DNA from: a bacterium
GTDB lineage: Bacteria; BMS3Abin14
Length of the DNA stretch: 7,116 nt
Reading direction: 5' to 3'
Assembly: GCA_022865845.1 (NCBI GenBank)
Contig: JALHUC010000087.1
Span: 1 to 7,116 of the forward strand
The notes below the pieces were generated by a model, which was not told where the DNA came from, made no database searches, and saw only the letters and a list, made by a program, of their open reading frames with translations. Shown in pieces: positions 1 through 5,646 of this stretch (position 1 is the first letter of the stretch; each line of letters starts with the position of its first letter). The position numbers were made by a program, and so were the translations under genes.

Positions 1-705
1 AGAACTGACCTTCTCTGAAGATGGCGTGGGAGATATGCGCAAGATGGCAATACTGACCCTGATCTTGATCGTGCGCGGATCGGTCTTCTTCATCCCCTCA
101 TATACCCCGGGGATCAGGTCAAACAGGTATGCAGCGCCTCCTGGGTTCCCGCTGTCAAGGGCACCCTTCCCTCTGGCCATATAGGATCTGGCCAGGTCGA
201 GTTCCCCCAGGGCCTCCTCGTTGAAAGCCTCATTTTCCATCCTGTCCAGGATCACCCTGGCCTCTGCGAACATGGCTGAAGCTTCGGCCTGAGAAGCCAT
301 ATCCTGGATTCTGGCCCTTATACGTACGACTTCCCGGATGGCATCCTCGCGGGCAGCCTGGGCGATCTCAAGACGTCTTGTCAGGGATTCCCGCGCAACC
401 TTCTCCTCATTTAATTTTGCGTTCAGACTGCTGATCTGCCTTTGGAGTTCCTGTTTACCAGGTTTTAACTGAGTGGCCTTTGAGGATCCATCCACATCAG
501 TTTTTTTGAAGATACCATTGGGTGTGGAACAACCGCTGGTGAAGAGAAGTGTGATGCAAACAAGGACAAAGCCAGACTTGATAACCTCGCCCAAGGATGT
601 ACGCTGCGCATGCATCCTGTGTGATGGACTTTTTCCGAGCCCATCCCACTTGGCCAGCATCTGTTTATATTCATTCAACACAAACCCGATTCCAGTTGCT
701 TTCAT
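1..705 (-). CDS. Coiled-coil lipoprotein, probably with C-terminal SH3-like domain (partial, 3' end off window)
   Basis: An open frame of 235 codons runs off the left edge. Residues about 44-58 are hydrophobic and end in the lipobox-like TSGC, with Cys59 as the predicted lipidated residue, so the product is probably an envelope lipoprotein. Residues about 84-135 are Lys/Glu/Arg-rich with heptad spacing of Leu/Ile, as in a coiled coil. Residues about 136-205 are Ala-rich helices resembling TPR-like or DUF4398-like repeats. The final visible residues (about 214-235, KIRVSIAILRISPTPSSEKV) resemble the first strands of a bacterial SH3 domain (inference). The start at 705 was chosen because its ATG overlaps the upstream stop as ATGA and has AAGGA 7 bases upstream. 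It leaves an unusually long 58-residue stretch before the Cys. ATG at 615 would give an ordinary 28-residue signal peptide but has no good Shine-Dalgarno. The specific function is unknown. Confidence 0.75.
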   Translation of the reverse strand, partial: MKATGIGFVLNEYKQMLAKWDGLGKSPSHRMHAQRTSLGEVIKSGFVLVCITLLFTSGCSTPNGIFKKTDVDGSSKATQLKPGKQELQRQISSLNAKLNEEKVARESLTRRLEIAQAAREDAIREVVRIRARIQDMASQAEASAMFAEARVILDRMENEAFNEEALGELDLARSYMARGKGALDSGNPGGAAYLFDLIPGVYEGMKKTDPRTIKIRVSIAILRISPTPSSEKVSS

Positions 706-1427
706 TCCTCGATCCTTTTTAGGAGCATGCGCACCGCCTCACGCAGTGAATCCGCATCCCTGCTGCGTAACACGATTTTCACCCGGTGGTCGGTCGCTTC
801 CATTTGGGGGTAGGAACCAACCTTAACCGCAGGGTACATCTCCTGAACGGCCTCAAGATGGTGAGCGATCTCAGACTCCCTCAACATGGTACGAACAACC
901 TCTGTTTGAAATGCTATTCCGCTGAGTTTTGTTTCCAGCACTCCGATCATGGATTTAACAAGGCTGGGGATACCCGGAAGAACCAGGAAGTTTGCAACAA
1001 TGAAACCGGGAGCCGCTGTGAGCTCATTGGTGACGAGTTCGGCACCCTCCGGCACCAGGGCGAGTTCCCTGACTCTGGGCGAAAGAGGTAAGCCAATGCG
1101 GTTTTCCAGTGCCTTTATCGCCTCGGGGGCTTCAACGAGAGCTCTTCCCACAATCCTGCTCACGACCTGCTTAGTCAGATCGTCGTGAGTAGCACCGATC
1201 CCGCCGGTGGTCACCACCCAATCAAACCGCTCCTTCATCCAGGTGAGGTGCTCGAACATAAATTCAGGATCATCCGGCAGAACACAGACGTAGGGAAGGT
1301 CAGCTCCCAGGCGGAACACCTCCCGGCTGACGATGCTGATATTCAGGTCCTTCACCTCGCCGAGAAGAACCTCATCACCTATGACGGCAAGGGCAACAGA
1401 GGATATTTTTGTGTTATTCGATTCCAT
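702..1427 (-). CDS. CinA N-terminal-like molybdopterin-binding (MoCF) domain protein
   Basis: This 241-residue protein matches the MoaB/MogA-type fold found at the N-terminus of CinA (COG1058). Visible motifs are GDEVLLGEVKDLN (17-29), the TTGGIGATHDD loop (73-83), which corresponds to the TTGGxGPTxDD signature, and LPGIPS (150-155). The usual second half of CinA, the PncC-type NMN deamidase domain, is absent: the frame ends soon after the MoCF domain. It is therefore a stand-alone COG1058 protein. Family members have been linked to nucleotide pyrophosphatase activity; the substrate cannot be read from this sequence. The frame is open to an ATG at 1484, but the 19 extra residues are unlike the family and lie in repeat-flanked DNA. 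The ATG at 1427, preceded by GGCGGATGG, fits the domain start better. It overlaps the downstream lipoprotein gene by ATGA, implying coupled translation. Confidence 0.85.
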   Translation of the reverse strand: MESNNTKISSVALAVIGDEVLLGEVKDLNISIVSREVFRLGADLPYVCVLPDDPEFMFEHLTWMKERFDWVVTTGGIGATHDDLTKQVVSRIVGRALVEAPEAIKALENRIGLPLSPRVRELALVPEGAELVTNELTAAPGFIVANFLVLPGIPSLVKSMIGVLETKLSGIAFQTEVVRTMLRESEIAHHLEAVQEMYPAVKVGSYPQMEATDHRVKIVLRSRDADSLREAVRMLLKRIEE

Positions 1428-1475
1428 ATTCCATCCGCCTTCGTTTACACCATTCGACCAGCTATGGCGTAAAAA

Positions 1476-1536
1476 GAATTTCAAATTTCAAAGGAATCCA
1501 AGATCCGAGTTCCAAGATCTAAAATCCAAGGGTTCC
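1476..1536. repeat. Degenerate heptanucleotide tract (AAATTTC / AAGATCC type)
   Basis: Units phased at 7 bp are visible: GAATTTC (1476), AAATTTC (1483), then AAA as a 3-base insertion, GGAATCC (1493), AAGATCC (1500), GAGTTCC (1507), AAGATCT (1514), AAAATCC (1521), and an imperfect last unit to 1536. It lies just upstream of the leftward cinA-like gene. The units are too short and degenerate to be a CRISPR. Confidence 0.65.
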
Positions 1537-1603
1537 AACCGCAGGGTACAAGCTACCTGACCTTCAAGGCAAGATACAATATCCTGGCTCCTGGGTACCG
1601 GGT

Positions 1604-1627
1604 ATTTATGTTATTTATATCATTTAT
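1604..1627. repeat. Three ATTTAT words at 9-bp spacing
   Basis: ATTTAT occurs at 1604, 1613 and 1622 in an AT-rich patch inside the divergent region. It could be a stack of operator half-sites or only low-complexity sequence. Nothing else supports a binding site. Confidence 0.3.
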
Positions 1628-1684
1628 CACACTTCTAAAAAATATGCCATCCCCTCTCTGCAGTCGTTCGTTCCCTTATCCGTT

Positions 1685-1719
1685 CCCCTTACCCATGACC
1701 CTTTACCCATTACCCTTTT
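1685..1719. repeat. CCC-phased heptanucleotide tract (CCCNTTA type)
   Basis: CCC recurs exactly every 7 bases at 1685, 1692, 1699, 1706 and 1713, giving the units CCCCTTA, CCCATGA, CCCTTTA, CCCATTA and CCCTTTT. A further CCC falls at 1722, 9 bases on. Looser CT-rich sequence extends upstream to about 1671. The tract ends about 15 bases before the putative purM promoter. Confidence 0.7.
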
Positions 1720-1733
1720 TACCCCTTTCCGGT

Positions 1734-1762
1734 TTGACACGCCCCATGAATTGGGCTAACTT
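1734..1762 (+). promoter_or_regulatory. Putative sigma70 promoter for purM
   Basis: A perfect -35 TTGACA (1734-1739) is followed by a 17-bp spacer and TAACTT (1757-1762), which keeps the three most conserved -10 positions (TA...T). Transcription would start near 1769, giving purM a leader of roughly 345 nt that contains the whole palindromic element. The spacer holds an imperfect palindrome, GCCC...GGGC (1741-1756), which could be an operator. This is assigned from sequence pattern only. Confidence 0.5.
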
Positions 1763-1782
1763 GGCGGGACTTTGAGAGGGTC

Positions 1783-1902
1783 GCAAAAAGTCCATTCGTG
1801 GCTTTTTGCTCCACGGAAAGTGAAAAACGTGGTTTTCACTTTCCTCACGAATCAATGACTCACATCGCCGTGCATTGATTCGGGCGCCCCACACGGGGCG
1901 CG
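1783..1902 (+). repeat. Unit A1 of the palindromic element: four hairpins in a row
   Basis: H1 pairs GCAAAAAG (1783-1790) with CTTTTTGC (1802-1809), with an inner CCA/TGG pairing around TTCG. H2 is a perfect 12-bp stem, 1815-1826 with 1833-1844, loop ACGTGG. H3 is a perfect 10-bp stem, 1848-1857 with 1873-1882 (CGAATCAATG/CATTGATTCG). H4 pairs GCGCCCC (1884-1890) with GGGGCGC (1895-1901), loop ACAC. H3 and H4 are almost contiguous. Confidence 0.8.
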
Positions 1903-1913
1903 GTGAAAGGGTC

Positions 1914-2033
1914 GCAAAAAGTCAATTCGTGGCTTTTTGCTCCACGGAAAGCGAAAAGTGTCATTTTCGCTTTCCTTACAAATCAATGGCTTAAATTGCC
2001 GGCCATTGATTTGGGCGCCCCACTCGAGGCGCG
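1914..2033 (+). repeat. Unit A2 of the palindromic element: four hairpins in a row
   Basis: H1 is 1914-1921 with 1933-1940. H2 is a 12-bp stem, 1946-1957 with 1964-1975. H3 is a 12-bp stem, 1979-1990 with 2002-2013. H4 is 2015-2021 with 2026-2032, with one C/A mismatch. Relative to A1, the H2 pair T1821-A1838 becomes C1952-G1969, and the H3 pair G1849-C1881 becomes A1980-T2012. Both changes keep pairing. A trailing imperfect hairpin (2033-2061, GTTGAT...ATCAAC) closes the element. Confidence 0.8.
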
Positions 2034-2114
2034 TTGATGACTTTTGGCGAAGTCAATCAACTTTGGCCAGTTTAATATAGGGTCCAGCCCATTGCCCCCA
2101 CAGAAACCCCATCC

Positions 2115-3158
2115 ATGAAAGAAACTCTATACTCCGACGCAGGCGTCGATATTTCAGCTGCCAACGAAGCCAAAAAGCGGATCACATCCGCCGTAAAGGC
2201 TACCCACGGCCCGCAAGTTCTGGGAGGGATCGGTGGTTTTGGCGGCCTCTTTTCCACAGAGGGTTTCCCCCCGGATCCAGTCCTTGTTTCCAGTATCGAC
2301 GGGGTGGGCACAAAACTCAAGATTGCGTTTCTCCTCGATAAACACGAGACTGTCGGAGAAGATATCGTCAACCACTGTGTTAACGACATTCTTGTACAGG
2401 GGGCCCGCCCTCTGTTCTTCATGGACTATCTCGCCACAGGAAAGCTTGACCCCGAAACTATCGAAAAGGTGGTGGGGGGGATCGCCCGCGCCTGTGTATA
2501 TAACGAATGCGCACTTCTTGGCGGCGAGACGGCCGAAATGCCCGGATTCTACAGTGAAGGAGAATACGACCTGGCCGGCACCATTGTAGGTGTCGTCAGT
2601 CGTGAGTCCATTCTTACCGGGGAGGCCATCGAGAGTGGCGATACAGTCCTTGGCCTGGCGTCATCGGGACTTCACACCAACGGTTATTCCCTGGCAAGGA
2701 AGGTCCTTCTCGAAATGGCACAGCTCCCCCTCGAGAAATCCAATTCCGACCTTGGACGACCGCTGGGAGAAGAACTTCTCCAGCCTCATCGCTCATACTC
2801 ACCTTCCATCCTGCCCTTGACCAACAATAACCTGATCCGGGGGATGGTTCACATTACCGGAGGCGGATTCGGCGGCAACATACCGAGGGTGGTCCCGAAC
2901 CGTTATAAGACGGTGATAGATAAGGGATCCTGGGAGGTCCTACCCATTTTCGATCTCATCGCCCGTCTCGGCAACGTTCCAGAGGATGAGATGTATTTGA
3001 CCTTCAACATGGGCATTGGGCTTATCGTCATCGTAGCCGATGCAAACGCAAAAAAAGCAGAAGAGGAACTCAGGGCAGCCGGTGAGACCGTTTATCGAAT
3101 CGGACGCATCGAAAAAAGGGAACCTGATGAGGAACCTGTCCTTTTCACAAAAGGTTGA
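2115..3158 (+). CDS. purM: Phosphoribosylformylglycinamidine cyclo-ligase (AIR synthetase)
   Basis: The product uses ATP to cyclise FGAM to 5-aminoimidazole ribonucleotide, a cytosolic step of de novo purine synthesis. It has 347 residues, the normal family length (E. coli about 345). Diagnostic stretches are YSDAGVDI near the N-terminus (6-13), Gly-rich GGIGGFGG (37-44), SSIDGVGTKLK (59-69), the NDILVQGARPLFFMDY region (90-105), GGETAEMPGFY (136-146), SSGLHTNGYSLAR and HITGGGFGGNIPR. The start at 2115 matches the family N-terminus, but no Shine-Dalgarno is visible before it, which is odd. It is flanked on both sides by inverted copies of a palindromic element. The downstream copy's homology reaches into the last few codons, so the stop at 3156-3158 lies in element-derived sequence. 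purN follows after 298 bp. Confidence 0.97.
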   Translation: MKETLYSDAGVDISAANEAKKRITSAVKATHGPQVLGGIGGFGGLFSTEGFPPDPVLVSSIDGVGTKLKIAFLLDKHETVGEDIVNHCVNDILVQGARPLFFMDYLATGKLDPETIEKVVGGIARACVYNECALLGGETAEMPGFYSEGEYDLAGTIVGVVSRESILTGEAIESGDTVLGLASSGLHTNGYSLARKVLLEMAQLPLEKSNSDLGRPLGEELLQPHRSYSPSILPLTNNNLIRGMVHITGGGFGGNIPRVVPNRYKTVIDKGSWEVLPIFDLIARLGNVPEDEMYLTFNMGIGLIVIVADANAKKAEEELRAAGETVYRIGRIEKREPDEEPVLFTKG

Positions 3159-3181
3159 TGACTTTGCAAAAAGTCACCGAC

Positions 3182-3301
3182 GCGCCCCGAGTGGGGCGCC
3201 CAAATCAATGACCGGCAATGTAAGTCATTGATTTGTGAGGAAAGCGGAAATGACACTTTGCGCTTTCCGTAGAGCAAAAAAACACTAATGATTTTTTTTG
3301 C
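3182..3301 (-). repeat. Unit B1 of the palindromic element: four hairpins
   Basis: In forward coordinates, H4 is 3182-3188 with 3193-3199. H3 is a perfect 12-bp stem, 3201-3212 with 3224-3235. H2 is 3239-3250 with 3257-3268, with one internal mismatch. H1 is 3274-3301 and has expanded to A7/T8 arms. Compared with A2, the eleventh H3 pair is A-T here instead of G1989-C2003, a third compensatory change. In H1 the G-C pair at the base of the loop is replaced by A-T. Confidence 0.75.
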
Positions 3302-3313
3302 GACCCTGTCACC

Positions 3314-3434
3314 GCGCCCCGTGGGGGGGCGCCCGAATCAATGCCGGGCAATATCAGGCCATTGATTTGTGAGGAAAGCGGAAATGACACTTTTCGCTTT
3401 CCGATGAGCAAAAAGCCACTCATGGACTTTTTGC
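3314..3434 (-). repeat. Unit B2 of the palindromic element: four hairpins
   Basis: H4 is 3314-3320 with 3326-3332, with a G-rich loop. H3 is about 3335-3343 with 3360-3368, including one G/T wobble. H2 is 3373-3384 with 3391-3402, with one G/T wobble on the forward strand. H1 is GCAAAAAG-like, 3408-3434, with CCA/TGG pairing preserved around a changed loop (forward CTCA). The unit ends 10 bases before the purN Shine-Dalgarno. Confidence 0.75.
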
Positions 3435-3444
3435 CACCCTATTT

Positions 3445-3449
3445 GAGGA
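3445..3449 (+). promoter_or_regulatory. Ribosome binding site of purN
   Basis: GAGGA sits 7 bases before the ATG at 3457 and just outside the end of palindromic element copy B. It fixes the purN start. Confidence 0.75.
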
Positions 3450-3456
3450 TACCTGT

Positions 3457-4080
3457 ATGAAAAAGATCGCTGTTCTTGTCTCCGGCGGCGGAAGTAATCT
3501 CCAGTCCATCATCGACTCGGTGGAGTCAGGATACCTTAACATCCAGATCGCAGTGGTCTTGAGCAACAAGGAAGACTCATACGGGCTGACCAGGGCTAAA
3601 AACCACGGGATCCCGACCCAGGTCGTCAGTCACGGGGATTTCAATAGCAGAGAAGAGTTTGAGAACAGGCTTATCCAGGTCCTTGACGGATACGATGTGG
3701 AGCTGGTGGTCCTGGCCGGGTTCATGCGTGTCCTTACACCACTTTTTGTAAACCACTACCATCACAGGATCATAAATATCCACCCTGCTATCCTGCCGGC
3801 ATTTCCCGGTACCCACGGGCAGAAGCAAGCCCTGGATTACGGCGTGCGTTTCTCCGGCTGCACAACCCACTTTGTTGATGAAGGTACCGATACCGGGCCT
3901 ATCATCATTCAGGCAATAGTGCCGGTTCTATCTGATGACACCGAGGAGTCTCTCGGGTTACGTATACTGAGAGAGGAGCACCGCATTTTTCCCGAATCCC
4001 TTAAGCTGTGGTCGGAGGGGAGGATCCTCATTGAAGGGCGCAAAGTGAAGATTTTGCAGAAGATATCAACGGAGGCGTAA
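3457..4080 (+). CDS. purN: Phosphoribosylglycinamide formyltransferase (GART, 10-formyl-THF dependent)
   Basis: The product transfers a formyl group from 10-formyltetrahydrofolate to glycinamide ribonucleotide, upstream of the PurM step. Its 207 residues fit the single-domain PurN length. The phosphate-binding loop VSGGGSNLQ is at 8-16 and VVLAGFMR at 84-91. The catalytic triad is complete: Asn107 and His109 in NIHPAILPAFPG, and Asp145 in EGTDTGP, matching E. coli Asn106, His108 and Asp144. The family's usual LL(P) is IL here, a normal variant. It probably belongs to the same transcription unit as purM, although the intervening palindromic element could attenuate read-through. The next gene begins 9 bp later in the same reading frame. 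Confidence 0.97.
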   Translation: MKKIAVLVSGGGSNLQSIIDSVESGYLNIQIAVVLSNKEDSYGLTRAKNHGIPTQVVSHGDFNSREEFENRLIQVLDGYDVELVVLAGFMRVLTPLFVNHYHHRIINIHPAILPAFPGTHGQKQALDYGVRFSGCTTHFVDEGTDTGPIIIQAIVPVLSDDTEESLGLRILREEHRIFPESLKLWSEGRILIEGRKVKILQKISTEA

Positions 4081-4089
4081 GCCAGACAC

Positions 4090-5541
4090 ATGCCAGCACC
4101 CTATCACCTCACCATTATCGGCACCAGGTTTCCCCAGCTTGCCTTGGGTACCCTCCTCGCCAAACGCGGCCGGAGGGTGCTTATCGTTGACACCCTTGGC
4201 ACTGAATCAGCCTCTGAAAATTCCGGGATAGAAGGATATCGGTTCAGGAAACGGCCTATTCCCATGTGTGGACTCGACACCGGCGGTTTTCTGAGAATGT
4301 TCCTGAACGAGATCGGTATAGGGCGTGTTCTCGTCAACGAAACCTATCCCCTGAACGAGGTCAGTTATCAGGTTGTTCTTCCCCGCCATCGGCTGAACAT
4401 TTACCCGGAAAGAGATCGCCTTTTAGCTGAGATCTCTCGGGAATTCCCCGAAAACCTGGACACCATAAGAGAGTTATATGAAGAATGGGATACCATTGCC
4501 TCGAACTGGTATGGCGGGCAGGACAACCTTGAAGACCTGGAGAAAGGCTGGCTGCAGACTGCTGGCATTACCCAGAAGCTGAAGGGGTTTTTCCACGCCA
4601 GGAAAATGGGCGACAAGATCAGGTCCTTTGACACCTCGAGCCCGGAATACGCTTTTTTCTCCCTCCAGCACCAGTTTCTGGGAGCCTTCTCTCCTACGGC
4701 AGACATCCCTCCCCTCCCGGGCGCTCTCATCCACAGCGTTGGCAGAAGAGGAACCTATCAGGAGACCACCGGGACCGGAGGGTTGACGACTCTCATGCTC
4801 CAGAGGTTTCAGGAATACGGCGGGGAGCTGGAGAACGACACCCAGGTCTCATCCATCGACATTAATTCCAGAGAAGGGCTATCACTGGAGCTGTCCAATG
4901 GCCAGAGAGTTCACACAAGGACCATTTCCACCACCGCCGGGATAGCAGCGACCATCGACGGGCTTCTTCAGAAAATCCCGACCATGCCCCTCAAGGGACC
5001 ATCGCCGATCCACCCGGTGCGGTTTTACCTGGGCATCGAGGACAGGATCGTTCCGGAGGCCATGGAGGACAACCTGTTTCTCATGAGAGAGGACGGCGGC
5101 GGGCCGTTGAAAATAAAGAGCTGCTACCTGGCTCTCAGCCCGGCAGGATCGGACATGGCTCCGGAAGGGAAAAGATCGATCACCGTCACTTCCCTCCTTT
5201 CACAAGAGGAACTCAAGAACATAGGACCTGACGACATAACCGCTATACGGGAGGATCTGCTGCAGGCTCTCGAGGCTGTCATACCATTTCTGAGCGAGGG
5301 ACTGACCGCTTTCTCCAGCGACCTGGACCCGGATGACGAGTACAGGATATCCAGGGCCCTGCCCACCGGAGTCGCTGCCTGGAGTCCAGGGATCATCGGG
5401 CGTATGGCCATCACTACCAGATTCAGGGGTAGAGCATCCATCATAAGTCCCACACCATGGGAACTTGGCATCGAGGGCGAGGCTCTTGCCGCCCTGGCCG
5501 CGGCCGGAACCCTTAAAAAGGCTCTTGGTGTAGATATTTGA
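4090..5541 (+). CDS. FAD/NAD(P)-dependent oxidoreductase, phytoene desaturase-like (COG1233 type)
   Basis: This 483-residue protein has the architecture of the CrtI/COG1233 flavoprotein amine-oxidase superfamily. An N-terminal Rossmann segment has a beta strand (LTII), a loop, helix LALGTLLAKRG and strand RVLIVD ending in Asp34. GTGGLTTLMLQRFQEYGGEL (228-247) matches the family's substrate-domain helix and is followed by a strand. The C-terminal ELGIEGEALAALAAAG (458-473) matches the FAD-contacting motif. The first loop reads GTRFPQ (11-16), so two of the three glycines of GxGxxG are lost, and FAD affinity may be altered. No carotenoid genes are nearby, so the substrate is unknown. GGAGG (4071-4075) lies 14 bases before the ATG, longer than usual; no alternative start exists because the purN stop is in the same frame just upstream. 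Probably in an operon with purN. Confidence 0.8.
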   Translation: MPAPYHLTIIGTRFPQLALGTLLAKRGRRVLIVDTLGTESASENSGIEGYRFRKRPIPMCGLDTGGFLRMFLNEIGIGRVLVNETYPLNEVSYQVVLPRHRLNIYPERDRLLAEISREFPENLDTIRELYEEWDTIASNWYGGQDNLEDLEKGWLQTAGITQKLKGFFHARKMGDKIRSFDTSSPEYAFFSLQHQFLGAFSPTADIPPLPGALIHSVGRRGTYQETTGTGGLTTLMLQRFQEYGGELENDTQVSSIDINSREGLSLELSNGQRVHTRTISTTAGIAATIDGLLQKIPTMPLKGPSPIHPVRFYLGIEDRIVPEAMEDNLFLMREDGGGPLKIKSCYLALSPAGSDMAPEGKRSITVTSLLSQEELKNIGPDDITAIREDLLQALEAVIPFLSEGLTAFSSDLDPDDEYRISRALPTGVAAWSPGIIGRMAITTRFRGRASIISPTPWELGIEGEALAALAAAGTLKKALGVDI

Positions 5542-5552
5542 AACCTCGTAAA

Positions 5553-5569
5553 AAAGCTCTTCGAGCTTT
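5553..5569. terminator. Short hairpin after the oxidoreductase gene
   Basis: AAAGCTC (5553-5559) pairs with GAGCTTT (5563-5569) around TTC, 11 bases after the stop. An A-run precedes it and no T-run follows, so it is a poor intrinsic terminator for the rightward genes. It resembles the small AT-capped hairpins of the palindromic elements. It may be an mRNA 3'-end structure. Confidence 0.35.
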
Positions 5570-5646
5570 CTGAAGGGCAGTCACACACATGGATGGGACT
5601 GTTTTAAGGACTATTTGCAACTCAATCAATACTGAGGTTTGGCGTC

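Larger units (their letters stand above)
1783..2048 (+). repeat. MITE-like palindromic element, copy A (266 bp, internal dimer)
   Basis: The left end GCAAAAAGTC (1783-1792) is inverted at the right end as GACTTTTGGC (2039-2048, one mismatch). Inside are two tandem units at a 131-bp period (1783 and 1914). They share 76 of 93 aligned positions when 1810-1902 is compared with 1941-2033. An inverted homologous copy lies beyond purM at 3166-3434. No coding capacity is seen, so it would be non-autonomous if mobile. No target-site duplication was recognised. Homology to the other copy extends slightly past the ends, to about 1777 and 2064. It could equally be a REP/BIME-type extragenic palindrome; no transposase is present to decide. 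Confidence 0.8.
1428..2114. other. 687-bp divergent intergenic region
   Basis: This region lies between the leftward cinA-like gene and the rightward purM. From left to right it holds a degenerate heptamer tract (1476-1536), an AT-rich patch with three spaced ATTTAT words (1604-1627), a CCC-phased heptamer tract (1685-1719), a sigma70-like promoter (1734-1762), and a palindromic MITE-like element (1783-2048). The last 50 bases before purM contain no obvious Shine-Dalgarno. Short open frames here have no family resemblance or credible start sites. No clear promoter for the leftward genes was recognised. Confidence 0.8.
3166..3434 (-). repeat. MITE-like palindromic element, copy B (269 bp, inverted relative to copy A)
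   Basis: It is bounded by perfect 10-bp terminal inverted repeats, GCAAAAAGTC (3166-3175) and GACTTTTTGC (3425-3434). It holds two units at a 134-bp period, in mirror order to copy A. The reverse complement of 3181-3273 aligns without gaps to 1941-2033 with 8 differences in 93 positions. The junction between the two units is also conserved with copy A. Extended homology starts near 3150, inside the end of purM, and includes a small hairpin TGACTTT (3159-3165) / AAAGTCA (3170-3176) with a GCAA loop. It fills almost the whole purM-purN gap. Confidence 0.8.

Noticed and set aside
473..1472. Several rightward open frames opposite the lipoprotein and cinA-like genes
   Set aside because: They are antisense shadows of well-supported leftward genes, with no recognisable domain or start signal.
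1428..1484. N-terminal extension of the cinA-like gene to ATG 1484
   Set aside because: The 19 extra residues do not resemble the family and run into the heptamer tract; the ATG at 1427 fits the domain start.
1703..1894. Leftward 63-codon frame across the palindromic element
   Set aside because: It is made of repeat and hairpin sequence; the counterpart frames in the other copies differ and no start signal is present.
1783..2048. CRISPR array
   Set aside because: There are only two tandem units of about 131 bp, similar along their full length, with no unique spacers.
1770..2110. Purine riboswitch or other known riboswitch upstream of purM
   Set aside because: No purine or guanidine-type aptamer core was recognised, and the same sequence occurs inverted after purM, which argues for a repeat element rather than a leader-specific sensor.
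3274..3301. Intrinsic terminator with T8 run between purM and purN
   Set aside because: The T-run is the 3' arm of the expanded H1 hairpin rather than a tail after a GC-rich stem; possible but not supported.
5124..5588. 154-codon leftward frame opposite the oxidoreductase 3' end
   Set aside because: Ser/Arg-rich antisense shadow of the coding frame with no support of its own.
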